Shown: positions 7,275-18,335, counted from the stretch's first letter. The stretch: 64,000 bases of DNA from Mucilaginibacter sp. SG564 (GCF_013149275.1 NZ_JABGNA010000008.1:367131-431130), one strand, 5' to 3'. Notes: a model not told the origin generated them from the sequence alone. A program made the numbers and translations.

Positions 7275-8468
7275 TTACCCTACCAATCCCGGTATCTCTA
7301 CCATTTCGTCAACATCTTCCTGGTAGTTTACACCGGGAACATCAAAACCAAACAGGTTCAGGAAATCGGTTCTGTAGCCTGCCAGGTCGCCTATTTGTGG
7401 TAGGGTTTCGGTGGTAGCTTCCAGCCATAGTTTGGCTATCTGCGCTTGTACTTCGGGGTTCATTTCCCAGTCGTCTACACGGATACGGCCTTCGGCATCG
7501 GTAGGTATGGCACCACCGGTGTACAGGCGTTGCTCAAACAAACGTTGGATCTGTTCAATACAACCTTCCTGGGTGCCTTCGGCTTTCATGATCTTGTACA
7601 ACAGCGAAATATACAGCGGAATAACCGGTATGGCCGAACTTGCCTGGGTTACCAGCGCCTTGTTTACCGATACCAGGGCTTTACCGTTAATATCCTTCAA
7701 TTGTTCGCTGATCTGCTTAGCAGTAGCCTCCAGGTGATCTTTGGCCCTGCCGATAGTTCCTTTACGGTAAACCTTTTCGGTAACTGCCGGGCCAATGTAA
7801 GAGTAAGCAACAGTGATAGCGCCATCGGCCAGTACACCGGCAGCTTTCAGGTCGTTGATCCAGAACTGCCAGTCTTCGCCACCCATTACGGCCACGGTAT
7901 TGGCTATCTCTTCGTCGGTAGCAGAGTTGATAGAAATTTCGGATACTACACCGGTATGAAAATCGACAGTTTTATTGGTAAAAGATTCGCCGATAGGTTT
8001 TAATACAGAAGTATGGGTTATACCTGTTTTTGGATTGGTACGACGGGGTGAGGCCAGGCTGTAGATAACCAGGTCAACCTGTCCCAGGTCGGCTTTAATC
8101 AGGTCGATAGTTTTTTGTTTGATCTCGTCAGAAAAAGCGTCGCCGTTGATGCTTTTGGCGTATAAGCCGGCAATATGGGCTTGTTTTTCAAAAGCGGCGG
8201 TATTATACCAGCCCGCAGATGCCGGTTTGCCCGGTGCCGGTGGTTTTTCAAAATAAACGCCCACGGTGGCCGCACCAGACCCAAACGCGCTGGTGATTCT
8301 GGAAGACAGGCCGAAACCGGTTGACGCGCCAATAATGAGCGCTTTTTTGGTGCCTGCGGGGTTGTTTTTTGATTTAACGTAATTGATCTGGTTAATTACG
8401 TTTTGCTCGCAGCCTTTTGGATGTGTAGTTAAACAAATAAAGCCACGAATTCTGGGTTCAATGATCAT
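7275..8468 (-). CDS. fabV: FabV-type NADH-dependent enoyl-[ACP] / trans-2-enoyl-CoA reductase
   Basis: 397 residues, exactly the family size. The N-terminus M-I-I-E-P-R-I-R-G-F-I-C and the nucleotide-binding G-A-S-T-G-F-G-L-S-S-R at 48-57 are typical of FabV. The catalytic pair Y-x8-K is present as Y234 and K243 (V-Y-R-K-G-T-I-G-R-A-K). The enzyme reduces the enoyl double bond in the last step of the fatty-acid elongation cycle in the cytoplasm. Single gene, convergent with the ATPase at 6374-7135. Confidence 0.95.
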   Translation of the reverse strand: MIIEPRIRGFICLTTHPKGCEQNVINQINYVKSKNNPAGTKKALIIGASTGFGLSSRITSAFGSGAATVGVYFEKPPAPGKPASAGWYNTAAFEKQAHIAGLYAKSINGDAFSDEIKQKTIDLIKADLGQVDLVIYSLASPRRTNPKTGITHTSVLKPIGESFTNKTVDFHTGVVSEISINSATDEEIANTVAVMGGEDWQFWINDLKAAGVLADGAITVAYSYIGPAVTEKVYRKGTIGRAKDHLEATAKQISEQLKDINGKALVSVNKALVTQASSAIPVIPLYISLLYKIMKAEGTQEGCIEQIQRLFEQRLYTGGAIPTDAEGRIRVDDWEMNPEVQAQIAKLWLEATTETLPQIGDLAGYRTDFLNLFGFDVPGVNYQEDVDEMVEIPGLVG

Positions 8469-9038
8469 AATGTAAAATTGATTTTAACAATATCGGGGGC
8501 ATATATAAGCAAACTTTTTCTAAAATGGTTTTAAAATTTTCAAGGAGAGGGTAGAGGGGCTTAGAAGTGCTGCGGTGATAACACCGACCACGGGCTGAAA
8601 TAAGAAGTTGTCATTTCGAACGAGGTACGAGGAGAAATCTTTTTCGCCATGAAATTAGGCTTTGTATCCAACAACCTTGCGCTCGTTTGCAACGAGTGCT
8701 TATTGTGGTTAAGCGATTGCATCGCTCTTGCGTTTTAAACGCAAACCCATGTTAAGCACTCGTTACAAACGAGCGCAAGTAGATATGAAGCTTACATGAT
8801 ATTTGAATCGCAGGTCAGAGGCCTGAAATAGTCGTTACTCGGCAGGAGCCAAGCGACTGCGATGGGATGCCGCAGAGTTTACTCACCCGGTCTGCGCTTC
8901 GCTGGACCACCCTCTCTCCGGCTTTGCCGCAAAGAGGGTGGAGAAAAAAGTAATAAAACCCCCTCTATGCGCGAAGCGGAGAGAGGGGTGACAAGCGCAG
9001 CGATGTCGGGGTGAGTCTATATGCGTCTGTTCCTAAAC
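8469..9038. other. Intergenic region packed with inverted repeats
   Basis: No gene seen. It contains half of a GTCATTTCGAACGAGG element near 8612-8640; a long inverted repeat at 8676-8779; a 55-60-bp segment at 8802-8860 related in inverse orientation to 51412-51465; and a GAGAGGGTGG/CCCCCTCT palindrome at about 8910-8990. Confidence 0.7.
8676..8779. repeat. Long inverted repeat with nested hairpins
   Basis: 27-bp arms with one mismatch, beginning CTTGCGCTCGTTTG and returning as AAACGAGCGCAAG. The loop contains two further small palindromes, GCGATTGCATCGC and GCGTTTTAAACGC. In RNA or cruciform form it would make a branched structure. Confidence 0.85.
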
Positions 9039-10838
9039 CTACTGCCCAATCCTATTCCCCGCAACCTTCACATCAGCACAATCCTTCAATTCCATAGTCT
9101 CTTTAATGCTAATGACCTTATCGCCCTTGATGGTATTGTTATTAAACTTAATTCCAGAAGTACTTTTTGCAGATAATGCCTTTGTACCTTGCAGATCAAA
9201 CTGATTATCCGTAATAACAATGTTCCGATGCACTGGGCCGTCCGACCGTGTATTTTCGGGGCAGATGATAATAGCCGGTTCGCCGCATTGGATAAACTGG
9301 TTGCGGCGGATGGTAAAATCCTTCACCATACCCGATTCGTACCAGCTGGCGGCATCGTCGGCAATAGAGATACCACTCATGTGGGTATGCAGAAAAACGG
9401 TGTTTTCGATCAGGGTTTTGCGGCGCGAGGTAACCAGGATGCCCCGTGTAGGGATGCGGGCCACGGTATCCTGGTGGATCCATACCCGCGGTGTCCAGGT
9501 GGTGTTTTCAATTACGTCTGTTGGGTTGATGGATGCGGGTACAGGCTTTTTAAGCGTCAGCAGAAAATCTTTATCATTTACCTTTTGTACCTGTGTTATC
9601 ACATTACTGCTGTACTCGCGCAGGGTTTCGGCATGGATAAAGGCGATGCTATCTCCTGGCGTAAAAGCATCAAAACCATAGGTTTGGTTATGCATAAAAC
9701 GCACCAGCACCTGTTGAGGCTTTGGCATGTTGATCACCCGTAAATACGTGCCGTGTATGTTGATAGCATCATCATTAGCACCTGATAGGTAAGAATTGTT
9801 GATCTCGATATTGCCGCGACAGCCCGAAAAATGCAGGATATCGGCCCAGGCGGCACAGGTACGACCGGAGGCTGGATCGGGCCGTACGCTGATGTGGTCC
9901 ATGCGTATGTTTTGACAAAACTGACTCACCACGCCCATGCCATGCATAAAATTGATATGTATGTTTTTAAGACTGATGTTTTTACTACGCTGCATAAATA
10001 TGCCCGAGCAATCGCGGGTTACATCGCGGTTTTGGTATATCAATCCGGTTTTAAAGCCCGGGTTCTTTTTAAACCAGGCCCGCACCAGATTGGTACCGGT
10101 TTCGGCATAGCGGATGCTGTCAACTGCGATATCGGTGCGCTGCAGGTCGCCGGTTTGGGTATCCAGTACCTGCCAGAGCCAGAAAGGTTTGTGTTGCCAG
10201 CCTTCGCCCAGGAAGGTAAGCAGGCTATCCCGAATGCTGTATTTGGATTCGGGATGAATCCGGAGATCGGCAAAATGATCGCCTGTGTTTACAACCGTTA
10301 ATTCTGATACGGTAGGGCGATAGTAATCATAAGTAAGGCCATTGATACTGATGTTTTCGCTGTGGTCAAGACAGGTTTCGATCATTTTGCCCCGCATCAG
10401 CAGTTTAGCGCCAGGGCCTTTAATATCTACAAAACGGCAATTGTTTATATATAGGGCGATGTCTTTCATGCCGTCGGGTACATCATTGGTATTGGAGATA
10501 TGAAACTGTTTTTTTAAAGCGCCATCCGGATAAAAATTATAAACCCCTGGTGCGAAATTGATAGTAATGTGCGCTTTGCTGGTGCCTTTGGCTTTGGGTA
10601 TTAACGACTGATGAAAATCACCAGGAGCAAGGATGTTTACCCGGTCACCCGCTGAAAGAGTAAGCCGGTTGAGCGGGGCAAATGTTTTCCAGGCACGGCG
10701 GCTGTCCTTTCCTGTACTTTGGTCGTTACCGGTTTGGGGGTTAATGTACCAGGTAGTTTTACCTGCTTGCGCTGAAGCGGAATAACAAAATAGCAACAGA
10801 AAAACGGATAGTATCAGGAGAGGGAGGTGTTTTTTCAT
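9039..10838 (-). CDS. Exported beta-helix glycosidase, GH110-like (alpha-1,3-galactosidase family)
   Basis: The start is taken at ATG 10838 (599 residues) because it gives a clean signal peptide, MKKHLPLLILSVFLLL ending S-A-Q-A; an ATG at 10877 would add 13 residues in front of it. The rest is a right-handed parallel beta-helix with repeated N-I-x-I-x-N-x rungs. The motif D-D-A-I-N-I-H-G-T-Y-L, and later E-N-T-T-W-T-P plus an R-x-T-L-I-E-N rung, resemble GH110 enzymes, where Asp residues in this region are catalytic. Predicted periplasmic cleavage of terminal alpha-galactosyl residues. The substrate is inferred from family; a generic beta-helix hydrolase is the fallback. Confidence 0.75.
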   Translation of the reverse strand: MKKHLPLLILSVFLLLFCYSASAQAGKTTWYINPQTGNDQSTGKDSRRAWKTFAPLNRLTLSAGDRVNILAPGDFHQSLIPKAKGTSKAHITINFAPGVYNFYPDGALKKQFHISNTNDVPDGMKDIALYINNCRFVDIKGPGAKLLMRGKMIETCLDHSENISINGLTYDYYRPTVSELTVVNTGDHFADLRIHPESKYSIRDSLLTFLGEGWQHKPFWLWQVLDTQTGDLQRTDIAVDSIRYAETGTNLVRAWFKKNPGFKTGLIYQNRDVTRDCSGIFMQRSKNISLKNIHINFMHGMGVVSQFCQNIRMDHISVRPDPASGRTCAAWADILHFSGCRGNIEINNSYLSGANDDAINIHGTYLRVINMPKPQQVLVRFMHNQTYGFDAFTPGDSIAFIHAETLREYSSNVITQVQKVNDKDFLLTLKKPVPASINPTDVIENTTWTPRVWIHQDTVARIPTRGILVTSRRKTLIENTVFLHTHMSGISIADDAASWYESGMVKDFTIRRNQFIQCGEPAIIICPENTRSDGPVHRNIVITDNQFDLQGTKALSAKSTSGIKFNNNTIKGDKVISIKETMELKDCADVKVAGNRIGQ

Positions 10839-10956
10839 ATCGGGCAGAAAAATATAAAAAATAGCGGCAGCGTTCATGATTATTTTTTGTTGTGCAACGC
10901 GCCTGAAAATTGTTTGTCATGTAGGACAGAAAAGTATCACTATCCTTTAAAATTAA

Positions 10957-12078
10957 ATGACCTACAACATGAAACCTAAGCTCATTTTAGTATACCTCAT
11001 CGCCTTGATATTCGGAATAAAGGCGGCAAAAGCGCAGGCCCCTTCTGATAACGACAGTGTTCGTTCCGATACGGCCTTTGTTCCGTTGATCACCAAACCT
11101 TTACCGAGCCCGTTTGAAGTGGAATACTCCGACACCAATCTGAAAAATAAGGTAGATAATGGCGAGGTGAAAGAAAAGATAAAAACTTACAGTAAGGTTT
11201 ACTCTGCAGCCGGCAGTGACGAGTTAAAAATAGAGAACAGCTTTGGTGAAATATCTGTAAATACCTGGGACCGTAACGAATTTAAGGTAGATGTACAGAT
11301 AAAAGTTTATGCTGATTTTGACGCCGATGCCGACAGGTTTTTGGATGTTATACAAATAAGCGACAGCAAAACGGCAGGACTGGTCTGGTTTAAAACAGTA
11401 ATTGGCAATAACGGCAACCTGAGCCCTGAGTTATGGAAAGGCGAGGGGGAAAACCATATCAAAAAAATAGAGATCAATTATGTGGTTTACATGCCCACAA
11501 AAAATACACTGAGCATCAATAATAAATATGGTAACACCATACTGCCCGACCTGCCGGGAAAGGTTACCCTGCATAGTTTTTATGGTAGCTTGAAAGCAAA
11601 GAACTTGTTGAACCCACTGAATGAAATTAAAGTACGTTTCGGCGATGCTACGATCAGCAGCTTAACGGGTGGTAGTTTGCAAATAGCATATGGCAGTCTT
11701 AATTTATCAGAAAGCGATAAACTGAATGCCGATATCAGCTATGGTCCGGCAAAAATTGGAACGTTGCGTACTTCGGGAAATATCAAGGTTAAATATTGCA
11801 GTAAACTGCAGATTGCCGGTTTAGATAAAAACCTGAAAGTGCTGGATATCAACTCCTCATATTCCAATGTGAAATTAGGTATCAATAAAAGCGAGAACGC
11901 CAACTTTGATATCAATACTTATTATGGTTCATTTACTTACGACAAGGTCCGTGCCAGCTTGTTGGGCAAAGTACCGGGTACCGAGCCTCAAAAAAACTAT
12001 ACCGGCCAGTTAGGTAAAGGCAACCCAGATAAAACCATCACCATCCGCTCGAATTATGGACATGTGGATTTTAATTGA
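10957..12078 (+). CDS. Exported beta-strand-repeat protein (DUF4097-like)
   Basis: 373 residues from ATG 10957; ATG 10969 (MKPKLILVYLIALIFG) gives a more typical signal peptide and may be the true start. Cleavage is probable after A-K-A-Q. The mature protein is a series of short strands with recurrent Y-G-[SN] and N-[ST]-x-Y-G turns (N-N-K-Y-G, F-Y-G-S-L, S-Y-G-P, Y-Y-G-S-F, N-Y-G-H), as in DUF4097/DUF2807 beta-helix adhesin-like proteins. Function unknown; periplasmic or surface. It is divergent from the GH110-like gene and ends at a bidirectional terminator. Confidence 0.7.
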   Translation: MTYNMKPKLILVYLIALIFGIKAAKAQAPSDNDSVRSDTAFVPLITKPLPSPFEVEYSDTNLKNKVDNGEVKEKIKTYSKVYSAAGSDELKIENSFGEISVNTWDRNEFKVDVQIKVYADFDADADRFLDVIQISDSKTAGLVWFKTVIGNNGNLSPELWKGEGENHIKKIEINYVVYMPTKNTLSINNKYGNTILPDLPGKVTLHSFYGSLKAKNLLNPLNEIKVRFGDATISSLTGGSLQIAYGSLNLSESDKLNADISYGPAKIGTLRTSGNIKVKYCSKLQIAGLDKNLKVLDINSSYSNVKLGINKSENANFDINTYYGSFTYDKVRASLLGKVPGTEPQKNYTGQLGKGNPDKTITIRSNYGHVDFN

Positions 12079-12090
12079 GGGTAACAGATA

Positions 12091-12130
12091 TAAAAAAGGG
12101 GATGAGTGTTTTACTCGTCCCCTTTTTTAT
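12091..12130. terminator. Bidirectional intrinsic terminator
   Basis: Stem AAAAAAGGGGATGAGT pairs with ACTCGTCCCCTTTTTT across a short loop. A-run and T-run on either side serve both the plus gene ending at 12078 and the minus gene ending at 12150. Confidence 0.9.
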
Positions 12131-12149
12131 ATTTTCAAACTCAAACGCA

Positions 12150-14114
12150 CTAATTTCCTTCGTATTTGTTATTTCTTAAGTCAACATCGGGTAGCTCATG
12201 TTCCGGGTCGATCACGATAGATTTGATGACTGATGTGGATGGATATTTGAATGTCCACTCACCGCCACGCTGCCAGATGTTTACCGGCAGATGAAGCGTT
12301 TCGGTTTTACCGTTTGCCTGTACGATCTTGAGGTCAACAGGCATGGCCATTTTTTCTTTATTGGTGAGGGTGATCATGGCACCGTTAGCCGCATCGTCAT
12401 TTACATATTTAACCGAAGTAACGGCCTGGTCAAGCTTCCAGGTAGTAAAGAACCACGGTTTCCAGAACCAGTTCAGGTCTTCGCCGCTGGCATCATTCAT
12501 GGCGCGGAAAAGATCATACGGCAGCGGGTGCTTAAAGGCCCAATGTTTCACATACTCGCGGAAAGCATAATCAAAACGCTGGGGACCTAATACCACATTG
12601 CGTAATATATCCAAACCTAAAGCGGTTTTATTATAGTACTGACCGTAATCATTTAAGCCAATGGCTTCCGGAGCGGTCATCAAAGGATCTTTGCTGTTGC
12701 GGTAGGAGGCCAGTATATTTTGGGCTTGTTTTGATGGATCTGCATATTCGCCATTGTTAAACTGCTGGCTCGCGTACTCATTGATAAAAGTGTTGAAACC
12801 TTCGTCCATCCACATGTATTTGCGTTCGTTGGAACCCACGATCATCGGGAACCAGTTATGACCTATCTCGTGCGTAACATCGCCCCAAAGTTGTCCTTTT
12901 TTAAAGTTGCTCAGGCAAAATATAGCGCCCGGGTACTCCATGCCCAAAGCTACACCGGATACGTTAACGGCTGAGTTCCATGGATATTCAAAATAAGCTT
13001 TGGAATAGATCTCCATGCTGTTTTTCAGATATTCGGTTGATCGCCCCCAGGCATCATTACCCGCGCTTTCAACCGGATAGGCCGACATGGCAATACCTTT
13101 ACGACCCGAAGGGAAGTTAACCTGTGCGGCATCCCATATAAAGGCATTGGAAGCGCCCCAGGCTATATCGCGGGTGTTTTCCGTTTTATAGTGCCAGGTT
13201 AGGCTACCTTTGAACGGACGGGTAGCGGCTTTGCCCACTTCACTGGCTTTAATGATCATTTCTGTTTTATCGCTGGTTTTGGCTTTGGCCAATCGGCTGA
13301 GCTGGGCGGGACTAAGTACTTCTTCCGGATTTTGCAGATCGCCTGAACCTACTACGATCATGTTGGCAGGAGCGGTGATGTAGTAATCAAAATCGCCATA
13401 CTCGCAGTAAAACTCGCCCAGGCCCATGTAGGGTAGGGTGTTCCAGCCTTCTACATCGTCATACACGCACATGCGCGGGTACCATTGGGCAATTTCGTAT
13501 ACATAACCCTGCTTGAACTTTTTGCGACCCATGCGGTCGGCGCCATAAAAGGGGATGGCAAAATCATAATTGATCTTCACCTGTATCTTTTCGCCTTTGC
13601 CGTCAAGCGGGGTATTTAAACGCAATTGCATGCGGGCGTCGGTGATGATAGGGGTTACGGTATAAGTTTCGCCTTTGTAGGTTACGCTTACCGAACCGAT
13701 ATGATAACCGCCGCGGCTAAATCCACGAACATCAAAGCGATCGCCAGAAACAGGGGTGGTTGCCGCGCCGCGTGAGTCAGGGCGGAAAAGATTCTGGTCC
13801 AGTTGCAGCCACAGGTAATCCAATTTATCGGTACTGTTGTTGGTATAGGTAATGACTACTTCGCCGGTAATGGTGGTATCGCGACCTTCGTTTAATGTAG
13901 CTTTTATCTGGTAATCGGCACGGTTTTGCCAGTAATTGGCAGCCGGTTGTCCGCTGGCCGAGCGGGTGCCGCCGCTGGTAACGGGCCAGGTAATGGGGCC
14001 AAATACATCCTGGTGATTATATTTTGGAGTATCGGCAGTTTGCGCTGCCACGGGTATTGCACCGGCTAATAAGCCCATGGCGCATAAAAAGTCGATCAGT
14101 TTAAAATAGCGCAT
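12150..14114 (-). CDS. M1-family zinc metallopeptidase (aminopeptidase N-like), exported
   Basis: 654 residues with a signal peptide (cleavage near V-A-A-Q). The zinc motif H415-E-I-G-H419 is followed after 18 residues by E438 (M-D-E-G-F), the M1 HExxH-x18-E arrangement. G-M-E-Y-P-G at 391-396 takes the place of the GxMEN substrate loop. The N-terminal half is the beta-sandwich typical of M1 enzymes. Predicted periplasmic peptidase that trims peptides from the N-terminus. It has no operon partner on this strand. Confidence 0.92.
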   Translation of the reverse strand: MRYFKLIDFLCAMGLLAGAIPVAAQTADTPKYNHQDVFGPITWPVTSGGTRSASGQPAANYWQNRADYQIKATLNEGRDTTITGEVVITYTNNSTDKLDYLWLQLDQNLFRPDSRGAATTPVSGDRFDVRGFSRGGYHIGSVSVTYKGETYTVTPIITDARMQLRLNTPLDGKGEKIQVKINYDFAIPFYGADRMGRKKFKQGYVYEIAQWYPRMCVYDDVEGWNTLPYMGLGEFYCEYGDFDYYITAPANMIVVGSGDLQNPEEVLSPAQLSRLAKAKTSDKTEMIIKASEVGKAATRPFKGSLTWHYKTENTRDIAWGASNAFIWDAAQVNFPSGRKGIAMSAYPVESAGNDAWGRSTEYLKNSMEIYSKAYFEYPWNSAVNVSGVALGMEYPGAIFCLSNFKKGQLWGDVTHEIGHNWFPMIVGSNERKYMWMDEGFNTFINEYASQQFNNGEYADPSKQAQNILASYRNSKDPLMTAPEAIGLNDYGQYYNKTALGLDILRNVVLGPQRFDYAFREYVKHWAFKHPLPYDLFRAMNDASGEDLNWFWKPWFFTTWKLDQAVTSVKYVNDDAANGAMITLTNKEKMAMPVDLKIVQANGKTETLHLPVNIWQRGGEWTFKYPSTSVIKSIVIDPEHELPDVDLRNNKYEGN

Positions 14115-14246
14115 TTGAAATTTAATAATAAAGGCGCAAATAAAGTGAAATAATTTGTGAACTTGGTAATTTGATTGCTTAACCGATTGCGTATAAGTGA
14201 ATTTTGTGAGTGGGTAATGGTATTGTTACGGTTTAAATAAGAAACG

Positions 14247-14383
14247 CGTCATTGCGAGGCACGAAGCAACCTCTATGCTATACAGAGTGATCTACTAATC
14301 GGGGATTATTAATATTTTGTTTATTTTTAATTGGTATTAATGAGCTCCCTCCAGTCGGTTGTCTTCGTGCCTCGCAATGACGT
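14247..14383. repeat. REP-like palindrome, interrupted copy
   Basis: The left arm CGTCATTGCGAGGCACGAAG and the right arm CTTCGTGCCTCGCAATGACG flank an unusually long loop that includes an AT-rich insert. Same family as 7155-7253. Confidence 0.8.
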
Positions 14384-14414
14384 GTGGAGAAAACTTTACA
14401 TTAAAGCCTCTGTA

Positions 14415-16040
14415 TTAATTCATGTTTATTGAACTTTCACTGAAGATTAATTTAAAAACAGTGCCATTACCGGGAGAACTCATCACTTCTATCCTTCCTC
14501 CCTGCGACTCTATTTGAGTTTTTACTAAAAATAAACCAACCCCATGAGCATCCTTTTGTTGGTGAAAGGTTTTATAAAGGCCAAATATTTTCCCCCCGTA
14601 TAAATCAAGATCTATTCCCTGGCCGTTATCCCGGCACTCTAAAACCGTTTCATTTTGCTCATTCTTATATGTTTTTAATATAATGTGCGGATTTTTATTG
14701 GCCATTTTGTATTTAATGGCATTGGAGATCAGATTTAAAAGAATGCTTTCCAGATAGATCGGTGGAAAATTGACATAACTAGCTTGAAGATACAATTCAA
14801 CCTCGGTATTACTTGTTGTTAATTCTAAAGCAATAACGCCTAATACTTTTTTGATGAGTGCATCAAAATTGATAATTTCTGATTGGATTGTGTTTTCTTT
14901 TATTTTGATAGCTTCAGATAAATCATCAAGCGTTGCGTTTAATCCTTTGGATACATTATCTAATTTTTCAAAAAGTTCCGCATTTTCAGCATCCAGGCTT
15001 TCGGTGTCAACCAGGGATGTTACTAAGGAGATATTATTTGCATGGTTTCTGATGTTATGCGATAAAATATGTGTGAAGTTTTTAAGTTGCTGATTGCTTT
15101 GGGTAATTAAGCCGATTGATTTATGAAGTGCCATTTCGGTAGATTTATACTGATCAATATCGATAAAGACACCTCTCAGTTTTACTAATGCACCTTTTTC
15201 GTCATACAAGGGTTCGCCTATTGACCGTACCCATATGGTGTTTTTTTTAGCATTGATCATCAATAGCTCTACATCCCATTTTAAACCTTCGGCATAGGCC
15301 CTGTTTAAAGCGTCTTTTAATGTTTGCCGATAAGGCTCCGGAAAGTAACTCATCATGTCATTTTCATCTATGGCAAAGTCATAGGGGAGGTCATAAATGT
15401 CAAATACCATTTTTGACCAGGTAGTTTTATTCAGAATAACATCCAGTTCCCAGCCGCCTACCCGGCCTATTCTGCCTGCTTCTGATAATAAAAATTCGCT
15501 TGCTGCCAGTTTTTCTTCTATAACGCGCCTTTTTTCGATCTCGGCCTCAAGTTCTGTAACACTTCTTAATGTAAACATTAAGGGAAGGATCTTATAAAGG
15601 GCATATACTGTAAAAATGGATACGATAGCAGTTATAAACCGAACTAAAGCACTTAAACGATAGGCTGGCCACCAGAATATAATAACATCCATCAGGTGCG
15701 TTAAACCACATAAAAGTATAAATGCTATAAACAGCCAGAACACCTTATTAAAAGGGAGGTCTTTCCTTTTGACAATAAGACGGATCAATAGAAAAGGTAT
15801 GGCAAAATAAGCCGCCCAGATACTCGCATCAGATAAAATGTACAACCAGCCATGAAAATCAGTCCAGTTTCCGCAATGCCAGCGTGGGGGCCAATCATCG
15901 GTATTGAGTATTTTGCCGAAAAAATCTTTGATTTGATGAAAAGTTCCGGTATTTAAATGATCGGGTTTTTCTATAGCAGATGGGCAGGCTGTTGAATTGC
16001 AAACCGCATGGTTACTTGAGTTAGGGGTATTAGGAGCCAT
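14415..16040 (-). CDS. Sensor histidine kinase with ethylene-receptor-like transmembrane domain
   Basis: Start at ATG 16040 (541 residues); a TTG at 16094 is less likely. Three membrane helices at about 72-90, 100-121 and 130-153 match the ethylene-binding domain. D71, Y78, I81, P82, I108, C111 and H115 keep the exact spacing of D25, Y32, I35, P36, I62, C65 and H69, the ligand/copper-site residues of Arabidopsis ETR1. A coiled linker, a PAS domain (about 185-305), an H-box (L-S-H-N-I-R-N-H) and a HATPase with N, G1 (D-N-G-Q-G-I-D) and G2 (G-V-G-L-F-L-V) follow. It has no receiver domain and no adjacent response regulator. Inferred to sense ethylene or a similar small olefin through Cu(I). Confidence 0.88.
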   Translation of the reverse strand: MAPNTPNSSNHAVCNSTACPSAIEKPDHLNTGTFHQIKDFFGKILNTDDWPPRWHCGNWTDFHGWLYILSDASIWAAYFAIPFLLIRLIVKRKDLPFNKVFWLFIAFILLCGLTHLMDVIIFWWPAYRLSALVRFITAIVSIFTVYALYKILPLMFTLRSVTELEAEIEKRRVIEEKLAASEFLLSEAGRIGRVGGWELDVILNKTTWSKMVFDIYDLPYDFAIDENDMMSYFPEPYRQTLKDALNRAYAEGLKWDVELLMINAKKNTIWVRSIGEPLYDEKGALVKLRGVFIDIDQYKSTEMALHKSIGLITQSNQQLKNFTHILSHNIRNHANNISLVTSLVDTESLDAENAELFEKLDNVSKGLNATLDDLSEAIKIKENTIQSEIINFDALIKKVLGVIALELTTSNTEVELYLQASYVNFPPIYLESILLNLISNAIKYKMANKNPHIILKTYKNEQNETVLECRDNGQGIDLDLYGGKIFGLYKTFHQQKDAHGVGLFLVKTQIESQGGRIEVMSSPGNGTVFKLIFSESSINMN

Positions 16041-16297
16041 TACAAATGTGTTGTTTTGTCGATTTATGTCAATAGTTATAAAAGAGGTCAACAAATATAA
16101 ATTATTACGGGATAGTGACTTGTGAAAAAATATGTGCCGTAATTAAAATGTGTCAATAGTTTTTGAAATAACTACTTTTTGCAATAAAAAGAATAATTAT
16201 TCACCTTTTATACGGGATATACCCTTTGAAGTTACTACGGATGGTTTTATAGGTACATTTAATATCCGCATCTTTGCTATCAAATAATACATCTGTT

Positions 16298-18310
16298 ATG
16301 AATCGCCTGGCTAACTCTTCGTCACCATATTTATTACAACATGCCAACAACCCGGTAAACTGGTATCCTTGGGGTAAAGAGGCCCTGGATAAGGCTAAAG
16401 CCGAAAATAAGCTCATCCTGGTGAGTATCGGCTACTCGGCCTGCCACTGGTGCCATGTAATGGAGCACGAAAGTTTTGAGGACGAAGCTGTGGCTGCCGT
16501 GATGAACGAATATTTTGTTTGTATTAAGGTGGACAGGGAAGAGCGCCCCGATGTCGACCAGATCTATATGAGTGCCGTACAGCTCATGAGCGGCCGGGGA
16601 GGCTGGCCGCTGAACTGTATCTGCCTGCCCGATCAACGCCCTATTTACGGCGGTACTTACTTCCGCAAAAACGATTGGACATCCTTATTATTTAACCTGG
16701 CCGATTTTTATAAACAAAAGCCCGAAGAGGCCGAGGAATACGCTGTGCGCCTCACCGAAGGCATCCAAAACTATGAATCGGTACAATTTGTAGCGGAGCA
16801 ACCTGAATATACTAAGGCTGATCTTGAATTGATCGGCGATAACTGGAAACGTTATTTTGACCAGTACGAAGGAGGCACCGGCAACGCACCCAAATTCCCC
16901 ATGCCGAATAACTGGCTGCTGCTGATGCGTTATGCCCACCTGATGAAGGACGAGGAGGTAGCCGCCCAGGTAAAGCTTACGCTACATAAAATGGCCTTCG
17001 GCGGTATTTATGATCATATAGGCGGCGGTTTTGCCCGCTACTCGGTTGATGGTCGCTGGCACGTACCCCATTTCGAAAAAATGCTGTATGATAATGCCCA
17101 GCTCATCAGCCTGTATGCCGAAGCATATACCTGGAGTCCGGATGCGCTTTATGAACAGGTAGTAGACGAGATCATTGCCTTTTCTACCCGCGAACTGGCA
17201 TCGCCGGAGTCGGGTTTTTACTCGGCCCTGGATGCTGATAGCGAGGGTGTAGAGGGTAAGTTTTACATTTTTACCCAAAAGGAAATTGAAGAGATCCTCG
17301 GTGAAGATGATGCCGAACTGTTCTGTATTTACTACCATATTACCGATGATGGCAATTGGGAAGAGGAACATTCCAACGTATTGTTCCGCCGGGAAAGTGA
17401 TGAAGACCTGGCCGAAAAATTAGGCTTAGGGGTGGATGACCTGCTGCTGCGAATCAAAGCTTCGCGCAAAAAAGTATTTGAATTTCGCCGGCACCGGGTA
17501 AGGCCGGGGCTGGATAATAAAATACTAGCCTCATGGAACGGACTAATGCTAAAGGGCTTATGCCAGGCTTACCGTGCGTTTAATAATCCCAGATACCTGG
17601 AGCTGGCTTTACAGAATGCCGGGTTTATCTCCGCTAATTTGATAAGTCAAAATAGCAGGATATCAAGAGTTTATAATGTCAATACGACAGGCGAGGCTTC
17701 AGTAGCGTTTTTGGATGATTATGCCAATATCATCGATGGGTTCATCGCCTTATACGAAGTTACTTTTGATGAACAGTGGTTACAGCAGGCAAAAAAACTG
17801 ACCGACGCCGCTATAGAGCATTATTATGATGAAATAAACGGCATCTTTTTTTATACTGCCGATGATGACGAGCAGTTGATAGCCCGTAAATCGGAGATCA
17901 TGGACGGGGTAACGCCGGCCAGTAATTCGGCCATGGCCATCAACCTGAAAAAGTTAGGCTTGCTTTTTGATAACGAAAGCTATGCAGCGGTTTCGGCGCA
18001 GCTGTTACGCAACATTATGCCGCAACTGGCTAAATATGGTACAGCCTATTCAAACTGGACCCTATTATTGCTGGATGAAGTGTTTGGTATTTATGAGGTG
18101 GCGATAACAGGCAACGAAGCCGAAACTGTGCGAAAGGAAATCGAAAATAATTACATCCCGAACAAAATAATCTTGGGAGGTAAAAAAGGAAGTTTACCTT
18201 TGTTGCAGGATAAGTTTGGTCAATCAACACAAATTTTTGTTTGTAAAGATAAAACCTGCGGATTACCTGCCAATAATACGGCCGATGCTTTAAAACAAAT
18301 TGAGGCCTGA
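16298..18310 (+). CDS. DUF255 thioredoxin-domain protein (YyaL / SSP411 family)
   Basis: ATG 16298 gives 670 residues with the family start [14 protein letters not shown]; a TTG at 16274 is less likely. The N-terminal thioredoxin-like domain has C49-H-W-C52 in the signature [12 protein letters not shown]. The remaining ~450 residues are an (alpha/alpha) barrel like N-acylglucosamine 2-epimerase or GH families ([19 protein letters not shown]). The family is widespread but its reaction is not established. It is followed 25 bp later by a SlyD-type isomerase, so the two are probably co-transcribed. Confidence 0.92.
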   Translation: MNRLANSSSPYLLQHANNPVNWYPWGKEALDKAKAENKLILVSIGYSACHWCHVMEHESFEDEAVAAVMNEYFVCIKVDREERPDVDQIYMSAVQLMSGRGGWPLNCICLPDQRPIYGGTYFRKNDWTSLLFNLADFYKQKPEEAEEYAVRLTEGIQNYESVQFVAEQPEYTKADLELIGDNWKRYFDQYEGGTGNAPKFPMPNNWLLLMRYAHLMKDEEVAAQVKLTLHKMAFGGIYDHIGGGFARYSVDGRWHVPHFEKMLYDNAQLISLYAEAYTWSPDALYEQVVDEIIAFSTRELASPESGFYSALDADSEGVEGKFYIFTQKEIEEILGEDDAELFCIYYHITDDGNWEEEHSNVLFRRESDEDLAEKLGLGVDDLLLRIKASRKKVFEFRRHRVRPGLDNKILASWNGLMLKGLCQAYRAFNNPRYLELALQNAGFISANLISQNSRISRVYNVNTTGEASVAFLDDYANIIDGFIALYEVTFDEQWLQQAKKLTDAAIEHYYDEINGIFFYTADDDEQLIARKSEIMDGVTPASNSAMAINLKKLGLLFDNESYAAVSAQLLRNIMPQLAKYGTAYSNWTLLLLDEVFGIYEVAITGNEAETVRKEIENNYIPNKIILGGKKGSLPLLQDKFGQSTQIFVCKDKTCGLPANNTADALKQIEA

Positions 18311-18335
18311 TTGCTTATTTAAAAAATACTTTACA

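Noticed and set aside
16201-16416. Small minus-strand frame before the DUF255 gene
   Set aside because: Antisense to the conserved N-terminus of the DUF255 protein.
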